DNA of 64,000 nucleotides from Melastoma dodecandrum (GCA_029817715.1 JARUPY010000098.1:62001-126000); one strand, 5' to 3'; shown: positions 11,477 to 22,341, counted from the stretch's first letter. Notes: a model not told the origin generated them from the letters alone. A program made the numbers and translations.

Positions 11477-12899
11477 TCAGGCCAGACTCATCGTGAGGGC
11501 TGGGCCGGTGCCCGCCGGAATCGGGCACTCGTAGGTCTGGCTGGCGAGGCGCTTGCGGAAATCGGCCTGGGCGCGCTCCACGAGTCCTGTGTCCTGCAGG
11601 AGGTCGACGGGCCGTGCCCGCCATCACTTTGGCGACGTGGATCAGCCCCTTGTGGGCCGCCGGGCTCTTGCCCTGCGCGGTCAGTTGCCAGGAGTGGAAC
11701 GGCGTGCCGACGGCACAGGTGGCGCCGCGGGCCTGCACCGTGGGGACGACCCACGACACGTCGCCCACGTCGGTGGATCCGAGGCCGCCCTCGCCCTGCG
11801 GATTGAGCGGCAGGAGCGCGTCGCAGAGGGGCTTGCCGAGCTCGGGCTCGAGGCCGTGCGCTCGGAAGGCGGAGCGCACGTCGTCCTCCGAGAGCGTCGC
11901 CTGAAATTCGGCGGCGACCGCCTTGTCCTGCGCGTCGAAGGGCGGCGGACCGAGGCGCAGGAAGTTGTCGTGCATGAGCTGTTCGAGGGTGTCGTTGCCC
12001 ACGAGGTTCGACATGCCGCTGTAGACGTGCGCGGAGACCGTGGTCTCCGTCATCAGCGCGGCACCGTCCGCGATCTTGCGGACCCGCTCGACGAGGGTCT
12101 TCATGGTGGCGAGATCGAGGGCACGCACGACGTAGCGCACCACCGCCCGGGCCTGCACGACGTTCGGCGCAACCCCGCCGGTTTCGAGATAGGCGTAATG
12201 GATGCGCGCGTCGGAGGGCATATGCTCGCGCATGTAGTTCACGCCGACATTCATCAGTTCGACCGCGTCCAGCGCGGAGCGGCCGAGATGGGGGGCGGCG
12301 GCGGCGTGCGAGGCGCGACCCTCGAAGGTGATGTCCATCGCGGTGTTGGCGAGCGACGCCGCCCGCGTCACCCCCGAGAAGTGCCCGGGATGCCAGGAGA
12401 TGGCGATGTCGACGTCGTCGAACAGCCCATCGCGCACCATGAACGTCTTGGCAGCGCCCCCCTCTTCCGCGGGACAGCCGTAGTAGCGCACGCGGCCCTT
12501 CAGGCCATTGGCGGCGAGCCAGTCCTTCACGGCGGTCGCGGCCAGCAGCGACGCCGAGCCCAGCAGATTGTGCCCGCAGCCGTGCCCGGCGCCCTCGCCC
12601 GCGCGCGGCCGGTGCTCGGCGACACCCGCTTCCTGGGAGAGGCCGGGAAGGGCGTCATACTCGCCGAGAATCGCGATCACCGGGCCGCCCTCTCCGGCTT
12701 CGCCCATCAGCGCGGTCGGGATGCCGGCAAGTCCTTCGGAAATGCTGAAGCCCTGCTCGGCCAGCATGGCCTTGTGTTCGGCGGCGGAGCGGACCTCGCA
12801 GTAGTTGAGCTCCGGTATCTCCCAGACCCGGTCCGCCAGCCCGATGAAGGCCTCCGCCTTGGCATCGACCCTCTGCCAGATCGCCTCGTCGTTGCGCAT
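11477..12899 (-). CDS. M20-family amidohydrolase, AbgB-like
   Basis: A metal-dependent amidohydrolase of about 474 residues, which is the AbgB length (p-aminobenzoyl-glutamate hydrolase subunit B) rather than that of the shorter hippurate hydrolases. GEYDALPGLSQ and GHGCGHNLLG carry metal ligands, YYGCPAEEGGAAK has the catalytic glutamate, and the lid region has GRASHAAAAPHLGRSALDA. One frame break near 11615 interrupts the last 45 residues. ATG at 12897-12899 has GAGGAGA just upstream. It heads the operon that continues into a polar amino-acid transporter, which fits import and cleavage of an N-acylated or aminobenzoylated amino acid. That coupling is inference. Confidence 0.88.
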
Positions 12900-13131
12900 C
12901 GCCGTCTCCTCGTCGAAGGTCTTGTCCGGCGCATGCGAGAAGCGCGCCGCGCCGTCGTCCTCCCGTCGCTTGATCACGCGGCTCCGGGCCGTCAAGTGCC
13001 GTCGTCCGTCGATCGTGCATGGCGGGCGCGTCCAGGAGGCCATCGCGCTCATGACGCTTGACGGCGCGGGATCCGACCGGCATGCGCGGAGGCGATCGAG
13101 CCGGCTCGGCCGGCGCCCCTCAGGACCAGCC

Positions 13132-14076
13132 ATGATGCGCCTCGACGCCTCCGCGAAGGGAGTGTTTCCCATCGCCCCGACGCCCTTCCATGCCGATGGC
13201 CGGATCGATGTGGGCTCCATCGACCGGCTCTGCGAAGCCTACCGGGACGCGGGGGCGAATGGCGCGACCGTTCTCGGCATCATGGGCGAGGCGCCCAAGC
13301 TCGATGCCGAGGAGTCGCTCGCGGTGGCGAACCGCTTCATCGAGCGGCTCGGCCTTCCCGTGATTGTCGGCGTCTCGGCACCCGGCTTCGCTGCCATGCG
13401 CTCGCTGGCGAGGACGGTCATGGACCGCGGGGCCGCGGGCGTCATGATCGCGCCCGTGCCGAGCCTGCGCACCGACGACCAGATCCTCGGCTACTACCGC
13501 GGGGCGGTGGAGGCGGTGGGCAGCGATATTCCCTTCGTCTTGCAGGACTACCCGCTCACCTTCTCCGTGCAGATGACGCCCGGCGTCATCCGCCGGATCG
13601 TCGACGAGAACCCGAGCTGCGTGATGCTCAAGCACGAGGACTGGCCGGGGCTTGAGAAGATATCCGCGCTGCGCGGCTTCCAGCGCGAGGGGCGGATGCG
13701 GCCGATCTCGATCCTCACCGGCAACGGCGGGCTGTTTCTCGATTTCGAGATGGAGCGCGGCGCCGACGGCGCCATGACCGGCTACGCCTTCCCTGAAATG
13801 CTCATCGACGTGGTGCGACTATCGCGCGCGGGGGAGCGCGACGCGGCGCACGACCTGTTCGACGCCCATCTGCCGCTGCTGCGCTACGAGCAGCAGCCCG
13901 GCGTCGGACTCGCCGTGCGAAAATACGTGCTGATGCGCCGCGGCCTGCTCGCCCACGATTCCCAGCGCAAGCCGGGCGCGGTGCTTGGCGCCAAGGCGCG
14001 CACCGAAGTCGATTACCTCCTCGCTCGGCTCGCCCGCCACGACGGCCTCAACCTCGGCAAGGGGCTCGTCGCGTGA
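13132..14076 (+). CDS. Dihydrodipicolinate synthase-family lyase/aldolase
   Basis: An intact 314-residue class I aldolase of the DapA/NAL superfamily. The Schiff-base lysine is in SCVMLKHEDWPG (about residue 167), and the tyrosine-containing motif is PFVLQDYPLTFS near residue 138. The N-terminal GVFPIAPTPFHADGRID fits the family. The substrate-loop motif is GIMGEAPKLDAEE, where true DapA has GTTGE, so it is more likely a keto-acid lyase or aldolase of catabolism than lysine biosynthesis. ATG at 13132 follows the divergent promoter region shared with the M20 hydrolase. Its stop overlaps the VOC gene (GTGA). Confidence 0.87.
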   Translation: MMRLDASAKGVFPIAPTPFHADGRIDVGSIDRLCEAYRDAGANGATVLGIMGEAPKLDAEESLAVANRFIERLGLPVIVGVSAPGFAAMRSLARTVMDRGAAGVMIAPVPSLRTDDQILGYYRGAVEAVGSDIPFVLQDYPLTFSVQMTPGVIRRIVDENPSCVMLKHEDWPGLEKISALRGFQREGRMRPISILTGNGGLFLDFEMERGADGAMTGYAFPEMLIDVVRLSRAGERDAAHDLFDAHLPLLRYEQQPGVGLAVRKYVLMRRGLLAHDSQRKPGAVLGAKARTEVDYLLARLARHDGLNLGKGLVA

Positions 14077-14465
14077 GCGCTCCCGCCGTCGCGGTCCACT
14101 GGGACCACATCCATCTTCGCAGCGCCGACCCGGATGCGGCCGCGCGTTTCTACGTCGAGACGTTCGGCGCCGAGCCGCGGGATCGGTCGCAGACGCCTGA
14201 GCGGTTGCGGGTCGTCGTCTCGCTGCAGGGGCTCTCGATTCTCATCGACGGCGTGCCTGCAGGCCATCCCGCGCCCCCAGAGCCGCCCTTCACCGGCCTT
14301 GAGCACATCGGCCTGCGCGTCGACGACATCGACGCGGCCATCGCCGCGCTCGAGGCCCGCGGCGTCAGGATCGAGGGACCCGTCCAGACGTTGAGCCCGA
14401 TCCTGCGGATCGCGTTCATCCGCGGGCCGGACAACGTCCGGATCGAGCTCCTGCAACGGGGCTGA
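14073..14465 (+). CDS. VOC-family (glyoxalase/dioxygenase fold) protein
   Basis: An intact 130-residue protein with two beta-alpha-beta-beta-beta halves of the vicinal oxygen chelate fold. The first metal-ligand histidine is in WDHIHLRSADPDAAARFYVETFG, and later ligands sit in EHIGLRVDDID and the final glutamate of NVRIELLQ. The reaction is unknown; family members include glyoxalases, dioxygenases and epimerases. It is translationally coupled to the aldolase gene (four-base overlap), so a role on the same substrate is likely but not shown. Confidence 0.86.
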   Translation: MSAPAVAVHWDHIHLRSADPDAAARFYVETFGAEPRDRSQTPERLRVVVSLQGLSILIDGVPAGHPAPPEPPFTGLEHIGLRVDDIDAAIAALEARGVRIEGPVQTLSPILRIAFIRGPDNVRIELLQRG

Positions 14466-14469
14466 CCGC

Positions 14470-16960
14470 TCACCCCTGATCGAGCACGCTGCGCACCTTC
14501 GCGGCGAGCTGCTCGATCCCGAAGGGCTTGGGCAGGAAGTTGGTGCCGGGATCGATGACGCCGTTGTGGACGACGGCGTTGCGCGTGTAGCCGGTAGTGA
14601 AGAGTACCTTCAGGTCCGGCCGCAGGGCGAGCGCCCGGTCCGCGAGCTCGCGCCCGGTCATGTCCGGCATCACGATGTCGCTGAAGAGGAGGGTGACGTC
14701 CTGCCCCTGCTCCATCAGGGCGAGGGCCGCGGGGCCGCTGGCGGCGTGCACGACCGTGTACCCGAGCTCCCTCAGCGCTTCGACCGAGAGGTTGCGCACG
14801 CGGGCCTCGTCTTCGACCACGAGCACGATCTCGTCGCGCCGGCCCGCACCGGCGAGCCCCGCTGCCTGGCGGCGCGGAGGGGCGCTCGCCTCCTCGCCGT
14901 AGAAGCGAGGCAGGTAGATCCGGAACGTCGTGCCGTGCCCGACCTCGGAATAGGCCTTCACGTGACCGCCCGACTGGCGCACGAAACCGAAGACCTGCGA
15001 GAGTCCGAGGCCCGTCCCCTTGCCCACGGCTTTCGTCGTGAAGAAGGGATCGAAGGCCCGCTCCATCACCTCCGGCGTCATGCCGGTGCCCGTGTCAGTG
15101 ACCGCGATGAGGACGTACTGCCCGGGTGCGATATCCGCCTGCGCGGCGTAGTCGTCGTCGACGTGCGCGTTCGCCGTTTCGATGGTGAGCCTGCCGCCGT
15201 CCGGCATCGCGTCGCGCGCGTTCACCGCCAGGTTCACGGACGGCGTTCTCGAGCTGGCTCGCGTCGGCCTTCGCCTTCCAGAGGCCGGCTCCGAGAACGG
15301 TCTCCAGGCGCACGCGCTCGCCGAGCGTCCGCGTCAGGAGCTCACGCAGCCCCGCCAGCATCGCGTTGCCGTCGATCGCTTCGGGTGAAAGGGGCTGCTG
15401 GCGCGAGAAGGCGAGCAGGCGCTGCGTGAGGGCGGCGGCCCGCGTCGCGCCCTCCATGGCGCTGTCGAGGTAGCGTTCCACCTCCTTCTCGCCGCGGGCG
15501 AGCCTGCGTTGGGCGAGGTTCAGCCCCCCGATGACGATAGCGAGCATATTGTTGAAGTCGTGGGCGATTCCTCCGGTCAGCTGGCCGACCGCCTCCATCT
15601 TCTGCGACTGGCGCAACTGCTCTTCGGCCGCCATCAGATCGGCGGTGCGCGCCTCGACCGCGGCCTCCAGTTCCTCGCGGGAGCGTGCGAGGACCTCGCG
15701 GGCATCCACGATCTCCTGGATGTCCGTGCAGGTGCCGAACCAGCGCGTGATGACGCCGTCCGCATCTCGCACCGGCACGGCCCGCCCGAGCACCCAGCGA
15801 TACTCGCCCGAGCGGTTGCCTCAGCCGATATTCGATGTGGTAGGGCTCCCCGGTCTCGAGGCTGTGGCGCCAGACGGCCCAAGCCCGCTCCCGATCCTCG
15901 GGATGGAACATGCCGTTCCAGGCTTCGCCGTCCGTCGAGCCGTCCGGCACGCCCGTGAACTCGTACCAGCGTTGGTTGAAGTAGTCGTGATAGCCGTCGG
16001 GCCGGGTCGACCAGACCATCTGGTCGATGGAATCGGCGATGCCGCGGAAGCGCTCCTCGCTGTCGCGAAGCGCTGCTTCCGTCGCCTTGCGGCCGCTGAT
16101 GTCGAAGCTGACGCCGGGGAAGCGCACGGGGCGGCCGTCCTCGTCGAGGATGCAGCGCCCCTGCGCGAACACCCAGCGGTGGCTGCCGTCGGGCAGCACG
16201 AGCCGATACTCGGCCCGGAAGGTCTCGCCCGTGCGGATCGCCTCGTCGATGGCGGCCCGGACCCTCGGCAGATCATCGGGATGGATGCCACCGAAGAACT
16301 CCGCGATCGGTGCTCCCGTCGCGGCCTTCGCCGGGTCGACGCCGTAGAGGGTCGCGAAGCGCTCGTCGGCGACGATGCGGTCGCGCGGAACGTCCCAATC
16401 CCAGGTTGCCGATGCTGCCGCCCGCCGAGAGCGCCATGGACAGGCGCTCGTCGGCCTTCTGGCGGGCGCGCTCGGCGACGACCTTGCCGGTGGTCTCGCC
16501 CGTGACGCAGAGCAGACCCGCGATCCTACCGGCGTCGTCGTAGGCCGGCGAGTAGCTGAAGGACCACCAGCTCTCCTCGGGCTCGCCGCCGCGGGAGAGG
16601 TCAAGCGGGAAGTCGGCCACCTGCTGCGCGCGCCCGGCGAGCGTCTCGGTGACGAGAGGTTCGATGTCGCTCCAGATGCTGCCCCAGACCTCCCGGAACG
16701 GCGAGCCGAGCGCCGTGGCGAGACGGTAGCCGAGGAAAAGGCCGGTAGGCGTCGTTGTAGAAGCAGAGCATCTCCGGCCCCCATGCCAGGAACATGGGCG
16801 TGGGGCACGACAGCATCAGCGAGAGCGTCGTGCGCAGGGACACCGGCCAGTGTTCCATGCTGCCAAGGCTCGTCGAGGCCCAGTCCCTGGCGCAGATCTC
16901 GGAGCCGGTGACGGTAGAAGAATCGAGGAGGGGACGCGACATCGGGCCAGGGGTACTCAT
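14470..16960 (-). CDS. Hybrid sensor histidine kinase: PAS repeats-HisKA-HATPase-REC
   Basis: A soluble kinase of about 830 residues. An N-terminal PAS-like region (with FLAWGPEMLCFYNDAY near residue 50) is followed by two further PAS/PAC units (VSFDISGRK and WFGTCTDIQEI endings), a coiled helix, the HisKA motif GGIAHDFNNML, an HATPase with NLAVNARDAM, DTGTGM and GTGLGLSQV, and a C-terminal receiver with its aspartate in LLFSDIVMP and lysine in NFLPKPFG. The HDFNN type of H-box and the C-terminal receiver resemble general stress or light-sensing hybrids of alphaproteobacteria. Frame breaks occur near 15238, 15820, 16395, 16620 and 16730. ATG at 16958-16960. Confidence 0.83.
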
Positions 16961-17145
16961 CAGTCCAGAGGGGTTTCCTGCGACGGCATCGATCGCGTTC
17001 GCGCTCGCGCTCGCTCCGCGTCGGACCGCGTTCGGGCGTGCCGTCCGGTATAGGCCTCGAGCGCGGCGTCTGCCGCTCGTGAGGAACGCTGATGGCGCGC
17101 CGAGACACGGCATCCCTGCGCGGACGCTTGCCCGAAGTAGCTCAT
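16960..17145 (-). CDS. Possible small gene of 61 residues between mgtC-like gene and kinase gene
   Basis: The frame starts with ATG overlapping the stop of the MgtC gene (ATGA) and ends with a TGA that shares one base with the kinase ATG (TGATG). Such overlaps at both ends are the usual geometry of coupled genes in this window. Against it, the product is arginine-rich, has no recognisable family and could be chance translation of high-GC DNA. No membrane segment or signal peptide is seen. I cannot assign a function. Confidence 0.3.
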   Translation of the reverse strand: MSYFGQASAQGCRVSARHQRSSRAADAALEAYTGRHARTRSDAERARARTRSMPSQETPLD

Positions 17146-17821
17146 TGTCCCTCCACCTCGACGCTCTCTACCTCGGCATGAGCCCTGAGCTTGCGCGCGA
17201 TCTCTTCCACCGTCCGATGGGACAAACGCACGAAGGACACCGTGATCTCATCCAATTCCGGGCCGCTGCCCTGCTGAACGATGAACTGGTGCACGCGCGA
17301 AGCGCGTTCGCCCGTCACCGATCGCAGGACCGTCGATCGACAACGCGCCGCGCCGGGCGACGATCCGGAGAGACCGCGTCTGCATGCGGTGGCGGAAATG
17401 CTCTTCGATCGGCTTCACGCCGGCAAGGATGGCGAGCACGATCGCCGTTGCGGCCACGCCGGCAACGTAGAGGCCGCCCCCCGACGCAAGGCCGATCGCG
17501 GCGACCGCCCAGAGGCTCGCGGCGGTCGTGAGGCCGCGCACCACCTCGCCGCGCAGGAGGATGGTCCCGGCCCCGAGGAACCCGATCCCCGAGACCACCT
17601 GCGCCGCCACACGGGAAGGATCGAGCACGATGTGGTCCTGCCCGAGCACGTCCTGGAAGCCGAAGGCCGAGACGATCACGATGAGGCAGGCGCCGACGGC
17701 TCACCAGCATGTGCGTGCGTAGACCCGCCGCCCAGAGGAGGCGCTCGCGCTCGAAGCCGATGACCCCGCCGAGGACCGCGGCGAGGCCGAGACGCGCGAT
17801 GATCTCCCAATGGCTCAGCAC
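17142..17821 (-). CDS. MgtC/SapB-family membrane protein
   Basis: An inner-membrane protein of about 225 residues. The N-terminus with LGLAAVLGGVIGFERERLLWAAGLRTHMLV is the diagnostic MgtC pattern (conserved GFERE and LRTH), followed by helices with QVVSGIGFLGAGTILL and GLTTAASLWAVAAIGLASGGGLY. The C-terminal soluble part (VHQFIVQQGSGPELDEITVSFV..., ending VESVEVEGQ) resembles an ACT-like domain. Known members modulate magnesium homeostasis, acid stress or ATP synthase; the role here is not shown. Frame breaks occur near 17330 and 17705. The GTG at 17821 is the best start. It is divergent from trpG. Confidence 0.87.
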
Positions 17822-17932
17822 CGTGCATCCTCCGTCGTCGCGGCGAGCCGGCCACTTGACGCAGAGGCGCACGGAGCGCCACACCCCGCGCTTCGGAGGC
17901 CATCGAGAGGGCCTCCGCCGGGCTTTTGGCAG

Positions 17933-18554
17933 ATGGCGGACGTTCTCGTTATCGACAATTACGATTCCTTCACCTGGAATCTCGTCCACCTCATCGGGCC
18001 GGCCTGCGGCTCGGTGGAGGTGGTGCGCAACGACGACCTCACGGTCGCCGAGGTTCGCGCGCGCGATCCCGATGCCATTGTTCTCTCCCCCGGGCCCTGC
18101 ACGCCGAATGAGGCGGGCATCTGCCTCGACGTGATCCGCGATCTCGGCGCAGAGATCCCGATGTTCGGCGTCTGCCTCGGTCTCCAGGCCATGGGTCAAG
18201 CCTTCGGCGGCAGGGTGACCCGGGCTCCCGCGCCGATGCACGGCAAGGTCTCCACCGTGACGCACGGCGCGCAGGGGTTTGTTCCGCGGGATCAACGGTC
18301 CTTTCCAGGCGACCCGCTACCACTCTCTCATCGTCGACCGCGCGACGTGCCCGGCCGAGCTCGTCGTGACCGCCGAGGCCGACGGCCTGATCATGGGGCT
18401 CGCCCACGCCGAGCGTCCCCTGCATGGCGTGCAGTTCCACCCGGAGAGCATCCTCTCCGAGCACGGCAGCCGCATGGTCGAGAACTTCCTCGCCCTCGCA
18501 GGAGCGTGGAATGCCGCGCACAGAGGTGACAGGGCCGCCGCCGCGGTGCATTGA
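17933..18554 (+). CDS. trpG: Anthranilate synthase component II (glutamine amidotransferase)
   Basis: Supplies ammonia from glutamine for anthranilate formation, the first step of tryptophan synthesis. The N-terminal [17 protein letters not shown], the [10 protein letters not shown] loop, the catalytic cysteine in [16 protein letters not shown] and the His-Glu pair in GVQFHPESI are all present. One frame break near 18280 divides the gene; the length of about 206 residues is normal. ATG at 17933 restores the family start [11 protein letters not shown]. It heads trpG-trpD-trpC-moaC-moeA. Its large-subunit partner trpE is not in the window. Confidence 0.93.
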
Positions 18555-18607
18555 CGGAGCCATGAACGAGCCGCAACCACGCGCCGCAGGGCGCGGCTGA
18601 GACGTCG

Positions 18608-19623
18608 ATGGAATCCTTCAAGCCCTACCTCGCGAAGGTCGCGACCGGCGCGCCGCTGGCGCGCGAGGAGGCGCGCCTCGCCTTCGACCACCTTCTCTCG
18701 GGGGAGGTGACGCCGGCGCAATCGGCCGGTTTCCTCATGGCCTTGCGCGTGCGCGGCGAGGCGGTCGAGGAGATCGTCGGCGCGACCTCAGCGCTGCGCT
18801 CGCGCATGGTTCGGGTGACGGCGCCGTCCGGCGCGATCGATATCGTCGGGACCGGCGGGGACCATTCCGGCAGCTACAACATCTCGACGCTCTCCGCCAT
18901 CATCGTCGCGGCCTGCGGCGTGCCCGTCGCGAAACATGGCAACCGCGCGGCGTCCTCCCGCTCCGGCGCCGCCGACGTGCTGGCGGCGCTCGGCGTGCGC
19001 ATGGGTCTCGACCCTGCGGGCCTCGCGCACTGCCTCGAGGAAGCAGGGCTGTGCTTCATGTTCGCGCAGACCCATCATGCCGCTATGCGCCACGTGGCGC
19101 CCGTGCGCGTGGAACTCGGCACGCGAACGCTGTTCAACCTGCTTGGACCGCTGGCAAACCCGGCCGGCGTGACGCATCAGCTCCTCGGAGTGTACTCCGA
19201 TGCCTGGGCCGAGCCGCTGACCGCCGTTTCTCGCGGAGCTCGGCGCCAAGCGCGTCTGGACCGTGCACGGCTCCGACGGCCTCGACGAGATCACCACCAC
19301 CGGCCCGACCGCCGTGGTCGCGCTGGAGGACGGGCGCCTGACCCGCTTCACGATCCATCCCGAGGAGGTCGGCCTGCCGCTCGCGCGGCCCGAGGATCTG
19401 CGGGGCGGCGATCCGGCGCACAACGCCGCGGCGCTGCGCGCCGTGCTCGACGGTGCGACCGGCGCCTACCGCGACATCGCCGTGCTCAACGCCGCCGCCG
19501 CGCTGGTGGTGGCGGGTGGAGCCGACACGCTCGCCGACGGCGTCGCCCGGGCGACGCAGGCCCTCGATACCGGGGCGGCCCGGGCGGTGCTGGAAACGGC
19601 TCGCCGCCGTGTCGCACGCATGA
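18608..19623 (+). CDS. trpD: Anthranilate phosphoribosyltransferase
   Basis: Joins anthranilate to phosphoribosyl pyrophosphate in tryptophan synthesis. The signature loops are intact: [17 protein letters not shown] (about 78-94), [17 protein letters not shown] (about 104-120), the anthranilate-binding stretch with [16 protein letters not shown] and [16 protein letters not shown]. The length of about 337 residues is normal. Frame breaks lie near 19228 and 19594. The latter is a clear extra A in GGAAACGG, after which the natural C-terminus [12 protein letters not shown] and a TGA at 19621-19623 appear. That stop overlaps the trpC start. Confidence 0.94.
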
Positions 19624-20453
19624 CGGAGGGGCTCGCCGTGGCGGCGCAGAGCGCCGTTCGACCGGAGGACGTCCTCGCGCGCATCGAGGCCTACAAGCGC
19701 CGGGAGATCGCCGAGGCGAAGCTGCGCCTCCCGGAGACCGAGCTCGAACGGCGGGCCCTCGCGGCGCCGGCCCCGCGTGGCTTCGCCGATGCCGTTGCGC
19801 GGCACATCTCCGCCGGCCGGCCGGCCCTCATCGCCGAGGTGAAGAAGGCGTCGCCCTCGAAGGGCTTGATCCGCGAAGACTTCGATCCCCCGGCCCTCGC
19901 CCGCGCCTACGCCGAGGGCGGCGCGACCTGCCTCTCCGTCCTCACCGACACGCCCTCGTTCCAGGGACGGCCGGAGTACCTCACCGCCTGCCGCGAGGCC
20001 TGCGATCTGCCGGTGCTTCGCAAGGACTTCCTCTTCGAGCCGTACCAGGTGCTGGAGGCGCGGGCCTGGGGGGCGGACTGCATCCTCGTCATCATGGCCA
20101 GTCTCGGCGACGAGGAGGCCGCGGCCCTCGTGGCGACGGCGCACGACCTCGGGATGGACGTGCTCGTCGAGGTCCACGATGCGGCAGAACTCGCCCGGGC
20201 GATCCCGCTTGGCACGCGCCTGATCGGCGTCAAACAACCGCAACCTGCGCACCTTCGAGGTCTCCCTCGCGAACGCCGAGGCGCTCGCGCCGGGGGTGCC
20301 CGCCGACCGCATCCGGTCGGCGAGAGCGGAATCACGAACCATGCCGATGTCGAGCGCCTGCGGGCCTGCGGCGTGCACACCGTGCTCGTCGGCGAGAGCC
20401 TGATGCGGGAGACCGACGTCGCCGCCGCCACCCGTCGCCTGATCTTCGGCTGA
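19620..20453 (+). CDS. trpC: Indole-3-glycerol phosphate synthase
   Basis: Converts carboxyphenylamino-deoxyribulose phosphate to indole-3-glycerol phosphate. Family motifs are [16 protein letters not shown] near residue 22, [14 protein letters not shown] with the catalytic lysine, [37 protein letters not shown] and the phosphate-binding GESGI. One frame break near 20236 falls before the [10 protein letters not shown] motif. ATG at 19620 overlaps the trpD stop (ATGA). The length of about 277 residues is normal. It stands nine bases before moaC, the common alphaproteobacterial arrangement. Confidence 0.94.
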   Translation: MTEGLAVAAQSAVRPEDVLARIEAYKRREIAEAKLRLPETELERRALAAPAPRGFADAVARHISAGRPALIAEVKKASPSKGLIREDFDPPALARAYAEGGATCLSVLTDTPSFQGRPEYLTACREACDLPVLRKDFLFEPYQVLEARAWGADCILVIMASLGDEEAAALVATAHDLGMDVLVEVHDAAELARAIPLGTRLIGVKQPQPAHLRGLPRERRGARAGGARRPHPVGESGITNHADVERLRACGVHTVLVGESLMRETDVAAATRRLIFG

Positions 20454-20462
20454 GGCGTGGCG

Positions 20463-20948
20463 ATGGCCGAGCTCACCCACCTCGACGCGACGGGCTCGGC
20501 CAACATGGTCGATGTCGGCGACAAGCCCGCCACGAGCCGGGTCGCCCGCGCGGAAGGCTGCGTCGTCATGCAGCCCGAGACCCTCGCGCTAATCCGCGAG
20601 GGGGATGCGAAGAAGGGCGACGTCCTCGGCACGGCGCGGCTCGCGGGCATCATGGCCTCCAAGCGCACGCACGACCTCATTCCCCTCTGCCATCCGCTGC
20701 TGCTCTCGAAGGTGCGCGTGGATTGCGAGGCGGACGAGACGCTACCGGGCATTCGCGTTACCGCCGAAGTCAAGGTCCAGGGGCCGACTGGCGTCGAGAT
20801 GGAGGCGCTGACCGCGGTCTCGGTCGCCTGCCTCACGGTCTACGACATGGTGAAGGCGGCCGATCGGGGCATGCGGATCGAGGGTATCCGCCTGCTGGCG
20901 AAAAGCGGCGGCCGCTCCGGTTCGTACGTCGCCGAGGGTGGCGCGTGA
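20463..20948 (+). CDS. moaC: Cyclic pyranopterin monophosphate synthase
   Basis: Acts with MoaA in the first stage of molybdenum cofactor synthesis. The intact 161-residue protein carries all family motifs: [16 protein letters not shown] near residue 15, [24 protein letters not shown] in the centre, [18 protein letters not shown] and the C-terminal KSGGRSGSY. The catalytic lysines and the CHPL histidine are visible. ATG at 20463 is preferred over the GTG six bases upstream because it gives the usual N-terminus MAELTHLD. The stop overlaps the GTG of moeA. Confidence 0.95.
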   Translation: MAELTHLDATGSANMVDVGDKPATSRVARAEGCVVMQPETLALIREGDAKKGDVLGTARLAGIMASKRTHDLIPLCHPLLLSKVRVDCEADETLPGIRVTAEVKVQGPTGVEMEALTAVSVACLTVYDMVKAADRGMRIEGIRLLAKSGGRSGSYVAEGGA

Positions 20949-22196
20949 GCGCCGCCGGGCTCATCCCGGTCGCCGAGGCGCTCGCGAGGATCCTCGCGGC
21001 GGTTGCCGGGTCCGGTCGGGACCGAGAGGGTGCCGGTCGCCGAAGCCCATGGCCGGACCCTCGCCGAGGATTGCGCCGCCGCTCGTACGCAGGCCCCCGT
21101 TCGACGCCTCAGCGATGGACGGGTATGCCGTGCGCGCCGCGGACGTCGTCACCGTCCCCGCGGGGTTGACGGTCGTCGGCACGAGCGCCGCGGGCCACGG
21201 CTACGCCGGCACGGTGGGGGCCGGTGAGGCGGTGCGGATCTTCACCGGAGCGCCGCTGCCGACCGGCGCCGACGCCATCGTGATCCAGGAGGACACCGAG
21301 CGCGCGGGGGCGACCGTGTCACGATCCGCGAAGCCTCGCGCGCCGGCCGCCACATCCGGCGAGCGGGCCTCGATTTCGCCGGCGGCGACGTTCTTCTCAA
21401 GGCCGGCGAGCGACTCGACGCCCGGCGCGTCGCCCTCGCCGCCGCGATGGGCCTCGCCGCCCTCCCGTGCGCCGCCGTACCAAGGTCGCGATCCTCGCCA
21501 CGGGCGACGAACTGGTGCGCCCCGGCGAGGTCGCGGGACCGGACCAGATCGTGGCCTCGAAACACCCTCGCCCTCGCCGCCCTCGCCCGGGAGGCCGGTG
21601 CGGATCCGATCGACCTCGGCATCGCGGGGGATACGATCGAGGCGCTCGATGCCGCGATCACGGCGGCGCGCAGCGCGGCGGCGGACCTCCTCGTCACCCT
21701 CGGCGGCGCGTCCGTGGGTGAGCACGACCTCGTCCAGCCCGCGCTCGCCCGCCAGGGCCTCGATTCTCGGCTTCTGGAAGGTCGCTCTGCGTCCCGGCAA
21801 GCCGCTGATGCACGGACGGCTTGGCGAGATGCTGGTTCTCGGGCTGCCCGGCAATCCGGTCTCCTCCATCGTCTGCGGCGAGCTCTTCGTCGTCCCGGCC
21901 ATCCGGGCGCTCCTCGGAGATCCGCGGGCCGGCGAGGATCTCAGCGAGCCGGCCGTGCTCGGGCGCGGACCTGCCGGCGAAACGGACGCGCGCCAGGACT
22001 ACATGCGGGCGCGCGGCTCGAGATCACACCCGGCGAGCTGCCGCGGGCGGTCCCGGCGGACCGCCAGGATTCCTCGATGCTCGCGGTGCTCGGCACCTCC
22101 GAGGCGCTCCTGATCCGCCCGCCCCACGCGCCGGCGGCGAGGGCCGGCGAGCGCTGCCGCATCCTCCGACTGGACCGACGGCCCGGGATTTGCTGA
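20945..22196 (+). CDS. moeA: Molybdopterin molybdenumtransferase
   Basis: Inserts molybdenum into adenylylated molybdopterin. GTG at 20945 (overlapping the moaC stop) opens with [13 protein letters not shown]. Later come the active-site [42 protein letters not shown], the molybdopterin-binding fold with [11 protein letters not shown] and [13 protein letters not shown], and the C-terminal [23 protein letters not shown]. The length of about 400 residues is normal. There are frame breaks at about 21010, 21065, 21320, 21480, 21560, 21765 and 21975, more than in its neighbours. The stop at 22194-22196 is the best fit but less certain than the start. Confidence 0.9.
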
Positions 22197-22341
22197 CGCC
22201 AAACGCCTTGAACCCCTGACGATTCTCGTGGATGGCCAAGTCCGACACCTTGGCCGTCCGGGCGGTCGCTGCCGTTGCCTCAACGGCCGCTTCGAGGTCG
22301 CCGACGAACTCCAACCCGACCCTACGAGTAAAGGCGGGCCG

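Noticed and set aside
11232..13220. Single open frame joining the M20 hydrolase with part of the binding protein gene on the minus strand
   Set aside because: It is a readthrough after a frame break; the hydrolase C-terminus and stop at 11477 and the ribosome binding site of the next gene show two genes.
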